Assembly (NCBI GenBank): GCA_965200765.1 | Contig: OZ241380.1 | Coordinates: forward strand, 2,666,001-2,730,000 | DNA from: G965200765 sp965200765 | GTDB lineage: Bacteria > Pseudomonadota > Gammaproteobacteria > Arenicellales > JAJDZL01 | Length of the DNA: 64,000 nucleotides | Direction: 5' to 3' | Shown: positions 60,167 to 64,000 of the stretch, one piece after another | How the letters are laid out: each line of letters opens with the position of its first letter | Numbering within the stretch: the first letter of the stretch is position 1 | Notes under the pieces: model-generated | What the model was told of the DNA's origin: nothing | The model's database searches: none | What the model saw: only the letters and a program-made list of their open reading frames with translations | Program-made: the position numbers and the translations under genes

Positions 60167-60178
60167 GGGGGGGGGGGG
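60167..60178. repeat. 12-G homopolymeric tract upstream of the adhesin gene
   Basis: An unbroken run of twelve G lies ~595 bases upstream of the adhesin start codon. Runs of this length are slippage-prone and are used for phase variation in several pathogens and commensals. It is the only homopolymer of this size I noticed in the window. It could also be a sequencing artefact. Confidence 0.6.
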
Positions 60179-60528
60179 CAACAGAATCACGTTCGCGCCG
60201 AGCAATAAATGTATCAGCCAGTGCTTCACATTCCATGTCGTTAAATACTTCGTGCATTTGAAAAACTTCTCTTGAATGGTTTCAACCTCAAGGTTTCTAT
60301 GCCAACTCTTTGACGTTGAATAATATAGCACAATGGTTGGATGAAATTTACAAAAAATACAACTTGAATTCCCATTCCGCTGAATTGTCAAAATTCGTGA
60401 AGCCAAGATACGGTTGTACCAAGCGAATTCTCGGCTCTGACAAACACAAAATCTGAGCTCGCATACACAGGAAACTGTTGCAAAAAAGCGACAGCAGTAA
60501 AGGAATTACCAGAAGGTGGGGCGCAACC

Positions 60529-61293
60529 TCACTTGTGATTCTGTTTTCGACTGCCGGATTCAGTCTCTTTGACATACGCATCACTGATTACAGGCATGGT
60601 TGACCGAACCCAGTTTTCTGCTGTATTGTTCAGTTCTCTCACTTTTCGGTTTTCAGGATAAATAGGCTCGCCTACTCGCACACGAATTGTTCCTGCTCTT
60701 TTGTTGAATTCTCTGCGTCGCCAGAAATCACCGGAATTGTGAGCGACCGGTACAAGCGGTACCTTCGCTCGAGCTGCAAGAAGCGCCGCACTTGCATTGA
60801 ATTTGCCATGCTCACCCGGTGCAGTGCGAGTTCCCTCTGGAAATATGACCACCCATCGACCTTCCTTCAACTTTTCGATGCCTTGTTCAACGACTTGCAA
60901 CAAGGCTTGCCGTTGAGTAGACCGATCAATCGCAATAGGCCTGGATGCGGCCAAACCCCAACCAAAAAACGGAATGTATAACAACGATCGCTTCATCACC
61001 CAGGCCTGCGGGGGAAATATGGTTTGAAATGAAATTGTTTCCCAGGCCGACTGATGCTTCGCAAAAATAACCGCCGGACCCTCTGGCAATTTTTCCATTC
61101 CTTCAACCTTGTGGCTCAATCCGCATGTGATCTTCAGCCAGAACAGCACTGCATGTGCCCAAACTCCGATTACTCTGGATCTGGGAAACGGCGGCAACAT
61201 CACCGCTACCACACAAACCGGCCAATAAACAAGCACAGCAACAATCATGCCAGTCATAAACAATGATGATCGGATAAATTGAACAGCCTTCAT
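60529..61293 (-). CDS. plsC: 1-acyl-sn-glycerol-3-phosphate acyltransferase (PlsC family)
   Basis: A 254-residue inner-membrane acyltransferase making phosphatidic acid from lysophosphatidic acid and acyl donor. The first ~35 residues are a hydrophobic anchor. Motif I is KHQSAWE (the HX4D/E catalytic pair, here with Glu), the substrate motif is FPEGTRTAPGEHGKF, and VPLVPVAHNSG follows. The ribosome binding site AAAGGTGA precedes ATG at 61293, and the gene begins six bases after the stop of the gmhB-like gene. It is the last gene of the glyS operon, the order seen in many gammaproteobacteria. Confidence 0.92.
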   Translation of the reverse strand: MKAVQFIRSSLFMTGMIVAVLVYWPVCVVAVMLPPFPRSRVIGVWAHAVLFWLKITCGLSHKVEGMEKLPEGPAVIFAKHQSAWETISFQTIFPPQAWVMKRSLLYIPFFGWGLAASRPIAIDRSTQRQALLQVVEQGIEKLKEGRWVVIFPEGTRTAPGEHGKFNASAALLAARAKVPLVPVAHNSGDFWRRREFNKRAGTIRVRVGEPIYPENRKVRELNNTAENWVRSTMPVISDAYVKETESGSRKQNHK

Positions 61294-61299
61294 TTGCGA

Positions 61300-61818
61300 T
61301 CACCTTTCATCTCGGGAGGATTGCAACAGCTCGGCGAATTCGGAAAGGTTTTCAAGCACAGGAACATCTGATTTTTGTCTGTCTTTCGTGCCAATCAGAA
61401 ATGGTTTGGCACCTGCATTGCGCGCCGCTTCAGCAATTTCCAACCTCTTGCCGACCACAAAAACCTCTTTTGGAGACTCCCGCAAGCGGTCAAGCAGGTT
61501 GCTGAGAAATTCTTTGGGTTGCTCACTATCACTACCTTCCGGTTTTCCGCTACCGATAAAAATCGCGTTTACATCGCCGCCTGCTTTTCGGATCGCATCA
61601 AGCATCTTCTGGAGAATTTGATTGAACGCCATGAAATTTTGTGCTTCACTGTCCAGTTCCTTATACATGGAGAACACCACGATTCGAAAATCCTGTCGAT
61701 ACAGATTCGCAATTGCCTTGAGACTGCTTTTCACTGGTACCCAGGAATCAACATCCAGATAATCAGCTCCAACCGGCTTCCGCACAATCAAGTCCTGTTC
61801 CAATACAACTGTATACAT
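61300..61818 (-). CDS. Degenerate GmhB-like HAD protein (probable pseudoenzyme)
   Basis: A 172-residue protein that aligns with D,D-heptose 1,7-bisphosphate phosphatase over DSWVPVKSSLKAIANL and the VNAIF strand, and sits where gmhB sits in glyQS-gmhB-plsC operons. The catalytic motifs are lost. The nucleophile loop DRDG reads EQDL (Glu7-Gln-Asp9), motif IV GDKLED reads GKRLEI, the RKP of motif III is missing, and there is no cysteine at all, so the Zn loop is gone. Yet the frame is intact and operon position kept. This suggests a retained non-catalytic role or a new activity. The alternative, another HAD subfamily, cannot be excluded. Confidence 0.65.
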   Translation of the reverse strand: MYTVVLEQDLIVRKPVGADYLDVDSWVPVKSSLKAIANLYRQDFRIVVFSMYKELDSEAQNFMAFNQILQKMLDAIRKAGGDVNAIFIGSGKPEGSDSEQPKEFLSNLLDRLRESPKEVFVVGKRLEIAEAARNAGAKPFLIGTKDRQKSDVPVLENLSEFAELLQSSRDER

Positions 61819-61902
61819 GGGCTTATAGTACTGTTATGTCAAAAAATTCCGACTACCAAACCTGATGTCATTTGTCGTGCCAATTTCAAAAACCCAGCTT
61901 GC

Positions 61903-62232
61903 TCAAGCCTCAAATTCCGAAATTCGGATGGTACCGTCTACCATTTTCGACTTCCGTTCCACCACCTTCCGAATCTTTTTCCAGAACGATTGATTCAGGT
62001 CAAAATCAGCTGCGATCGAAGTGCCCAAGAGCAATATCAGCAAGTCCGCACACTCCTCGGCGATCTGCTCCTTGCCCTTGCCTTTGGTCACGGCCGCTGA
62101 AATTTCACCCAGTTCCTCAACCATCAGTGCAATTCGATACTTCAGATCGTGACCACCCTTTCCCGCCATATCAAACCTCTCATGAAACGCTTGTACCGCA
62201 TTTCGCATCTCTGTAAAAGAATCTTGATTCAT
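61903..62232 (-). CDS. MazG-like all-alpha NTP pyrophosphohydrolase
   Basis: A 109-residue protein with the MazG metal-binding pattern: VEELGE (ExxE on helix 2) and EECADLLILLL (ExxD on helix 3). A GKGKEQIAEE linker lies between. Such single-domain enzymes hydrolyse (d)NTPs to the monophosphates. The start ATG at 62232 is embedded in the glyS stop as ATGA, so it is co-translated with glyS; insertion of a MazG gene here is not the usual order. An 84-base gap then leads to the gmhB-like gene. Confidence 0.85.
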   Translation of the reverse strand: MNQDSFTEMRNAVQAFHERFDMAGKGGHDLKYRIALMVEELGEISAAVTKGKGKEQIAEECADLLILLLGTSIAADFDLNQSFWKKIRKVVERKSKMVDGTIRISEFEA

Positions 62233-64000
62233 TGCTTCACCTCACCCGGTTGCAACTGGGAAATGTCCGCTACCTTCAGAAACATATTGTTGATAAATGA
62301 AACCAGTGCCACCCGATTCATCCGGAGTTCAATATTTTCGTCCATCACCATGACTTCGTCAAAAAACAGGTCAATCGGCTCTTTCAAGACCGCAAGCTCA
62401 TGCAGTACACCTGAATGGTCAGATTTGCCCAGCAACGGTTCAATTCGCTGATTGACTTCTTTCGCCTTTCGGTACAGAGACTGTTCCGATTTCTCGATCA
62501 GCAGTTCAGAGGTCACTCCATCGCGAACCAGTACATCGGCAGAACGCAGAATATTCCTGATGCGCTTGTTTGCCACCACGAGATTTTCAAACTCTGGCAG
62601 ATTCCTGAACTGACGAACAGCCCTCAGTCGCATGTCGAACTCTAGCAACCGCGATAGCTTCAATTCGTACACCGATGCAAATTCGTCGGCGGTATATCCT
62701 TGATCTATGCAATACCCTCTGAGACGATCCAGCATGAATTCAAATACCTTTTGTATCGTAGCTTCGTCTGGCACTGCAACTCCGTTATTGTCATCGCCGG
62801 CACGCTGTTCTTGAAACAATTCAACCGCTTTGATCATGACAAATTGAATATCAAGGTTCAGTTTGCGCTCAATCACAATTCTGAGTACTGCAATCGCCAT
62901 GCGTCGCAGTGAGTACGGGTCGCGGTCACCTTTAACAACTTCTCCCGCTGCCGTCAGTCCCACAAGAGAATCAATTCGATCTGCAATTGCGACACTGCAA
63001 CCGGCCGGAGATTCAGGAAGCATGCCAGTCGCGGATCTCGGATAATAACTTTCCTCAATCGCCTGCGCCAGCGTAACCAATTCGCCGTTTGCCTCCGCAT
63101 AGTATCGGCCCGCAGTACCCTGCAACTCGGGAAATTCGCCTACCAGCTCGGTTACCAGGTCGGCCTTTGACAGCAACGCTGAACGATGTGCGACTGTTGC
63201 GTCATAACCCAATGTTTCAGCAATAAATTCAGCGAGTTGCGATATGCGTATGGACTTGTCATACACTGAACCAAGCTTGTTGTGAAACACCAGGGTTTTC
63301 AGGTGCGGCAACTTGTCTTCCAAAGAACTTTTCAGGTCCTGATGCCAGAAAAATTCAGCATCTGCAAGCCGGGCACGCAATACCCGCTCATTCCCGTGCC
63401 TGACTCTTTGCAAAATTTCTTCATCATCCAGATTGATGTTCGCCACGCCAACAAACTTCGGCATCAAGTTGCCATCTGCATCCACCACCGAAAAGTACTT
63501 CTGATGATGCTCCATGGAAGTAACCAGAACCTCCTGGGGCAGTTTCAGAAACCGCTCGTCAAACGAACCCAAAAATGCAAACGGCCATTCAACCAGATTG
63601 GTAACCTGATTCAACAAGGTTTCCTTGACTACCACATTTCCGCCTGTTACAGACTCCAAGCTCTGAATTTGCTTCAATATTAATTCTTTTCGTCGCTGTG
63701 AGTCAGCAATGACCCGGCCATGCGCTTCCAATTGTTCTTCGTAGTCATCCGCACAGGGGAGGTTGATGTTTCCCGGATGGTGAAAACGGTGCCCGACTGT
63801 ACTGGAGCCGGACCCAACCGAAAAGACTTCGCAGGGTATTTCCTCATTCCCGTGAAGAAGAACCGCCCAGTGTACTGGTCGAACAAACTGAGCCTCGCTG
63901 TTGCCCCAGCGCATTCGCTTGGAAATCGGCAACCTCGCCACTGTGTTTTCAATACATTCCGGAATTGAATCAACCGCACTTCTGCCAGGGTCCGTATACC
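62229..64000 (-). CDS. glyS: Glycyl-tRNA synthetase beta subunit (5' end outside window)
   Basis: The last ~590 residues of GlyS are present; the frame continues to the right edge. Diagnostic stretches are LPISKRMRWG and FVRPVHWAVLL near the left part of the protein, GSFDERFLKLP with LVTSMEHHQKYF, and DPYSLRRMAIAVLRI. The C-terminal anticodon-binding helical domain includes FDEVMVMDENIELRMNR. The alpha2beta2 enzyme charges tRNA-Gly; glyQ would lie further right. The stop overlaps the MazG-like start by four bases. Confidence 0.95.
   Translation of the reverse strand, partial: YTDPGRSAVDSIPECIENTVARLPISKRMRWGNSEAQFVRPVHWAVLLHGNEEIPCEVFSVGSGSSTVGHRFHHPGNINLPCADDYEEQLEAHGRVIADSQRRKELILKQIQSLESVTGGNVVVKETLLNQVTNLVEWPFAFLGSFDERFLKLPQEVLVTSMEHHQKYFSVVDADGNLMPKFVGVANINLDDEEILQRVRHGNERVLRARLADAEFFWHQDLKSSLEDKLPHLKTLVFHNKLGSVYDKSIRISQLAEFIAETLGYDATVAHRSALLSKADLVTELVGEFPELQGTAGRYYAEANGELVTLAQAIEESYYPRSATGMLPESPAGCSVAIADRIDSLVGLTAAGEVVKGDRDPYSLRRMAIAVLRIVIERKLNLDIQFVMIKAVELFQEQRAGDDNNGVAVPDEATIQKVFEFMLDRLRGYCIDQGYTADEFASVYELKLSRLLEFDMRLRAVRQFRNLPEFENLVVANKRIRNILRSADVLVRDGVTSELLIEKSEQSLYRKAKEVNQRIEPLLGKSDHSGVLHELAVLKEPIDLFFDEVMVMDENIELRMNRVALVSFINNMFLKVADISQLQPGEVKQ

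Larger units (their letters stand above)
59572..60528. other. Non-coding region upstream of the giant adhesin
   Basis: About 957 bases between plsC (ends 60529) and the adhesin start. Short minus-strand frames cross the G tract (such as 59925-60257 and 60158-60406), but none has a known domain or ribosome binding site. A degraded gene cannot be excluded. The adhesin promoter and leader must lie here. Confidence 0.5.

Noticed and set aside
59925..60406. Two overlapping minus-strand frames crossing the G tract, considered as a phase-variable gene
   Set aside because: No known domain, no ribosome binding site and no frame that joins them into a plausible protein; kept only as a possible degraded gene.

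Overview
The window looks like chromosome of a Gram-negative bacterium, most likely a gammaproteobacterium or close relative with moderate GC. The evidence is a glyS-(mazG-like)-(gmhB-like)-plsC operon, rph-rdgB-gpmA housekeeping genes, a TRAP transporter, a vsr gene, and an outer-membrane autotransporter barrel. No rRNA, tRNA, CRISPR array, integrase or intact insertion sequence was recognised.

Layout. (1) 1-2324, plus strand: the end of a MotA/TolQ/ExbB-type channel gene, translationally coupled to two paralogous membrane-anchored von Willebrand factor A (VWA) proteins. It may be a stator-like machine with VWA domains as the periplasmic effector. (2) 2509-4716, minus strand: a three-gene cassette of an unknown protein with a possible PD-(D/E)xK-like motif, TcmP (three-Cys-motif partner), and a DUF5131/Gp37-Gp68 three-cysteine protein. 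(3) 5.5-23.0 kb: a catabolic island. It holds acetoacetyl-CoA synthetase, an enolase-superfamily enzyme, an SdhB/FrdB iron-sulfur subunit, a D-2-hydroxyacid FAD dehydrogenase, a DctPQM TRAP transporter, a thiolase-fold protein lacking the usual catalytic residues, an isochorismatase-type hydrolase, an N-formylglutamate amidohydrolase-like protein, an acyl-CoA ligase, SdhC/D-like anchors, an SdhA/FrdA-like flavoprotein, and a two-subunit class I fumarase/tartrate dehydratase. (4) 23.0-25.8 kb: rph, rdgB, gpmA and an orphan vsr. (5) 26.0-59.6 kb, minus strand: a single 33.6-kb gene for an 11,186-residue autotransporter adhesin. It has a signal peptide, Ig-like and FN3 domains, about 16 repeats of one ~105-residue family, about 66 Calx-beta-like units, a cadherin-like sandwich and a C-terminal beta-barrel. 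(6) 59.6-60.5 kb: non-coding DNA upstream of the adhesin with a 12-G homopolymer. (7) 60.5-64.0 kb, minus strand: the plsC, gmhB-like, mazG-like and glyS operon; glyS runs off the right edge.

How the genes may work together. The TRAP transporter probably imports an organic acid. The flavoprotein/Fe-S complex, hydratase, hydroxyacid dehydrogenase, CoA ligases and thiolase-like lyase could form an oxidation-hydration-oxidation-cleavage route for it; this is inference from gene content. The most unusual items are the giant adhesin, with near-identical internal duplications implying recent repeat turnover, the channel-VWA-VWA module, and the TcmP cassette. Positions and repeat counts were read by hand; no database search was run.
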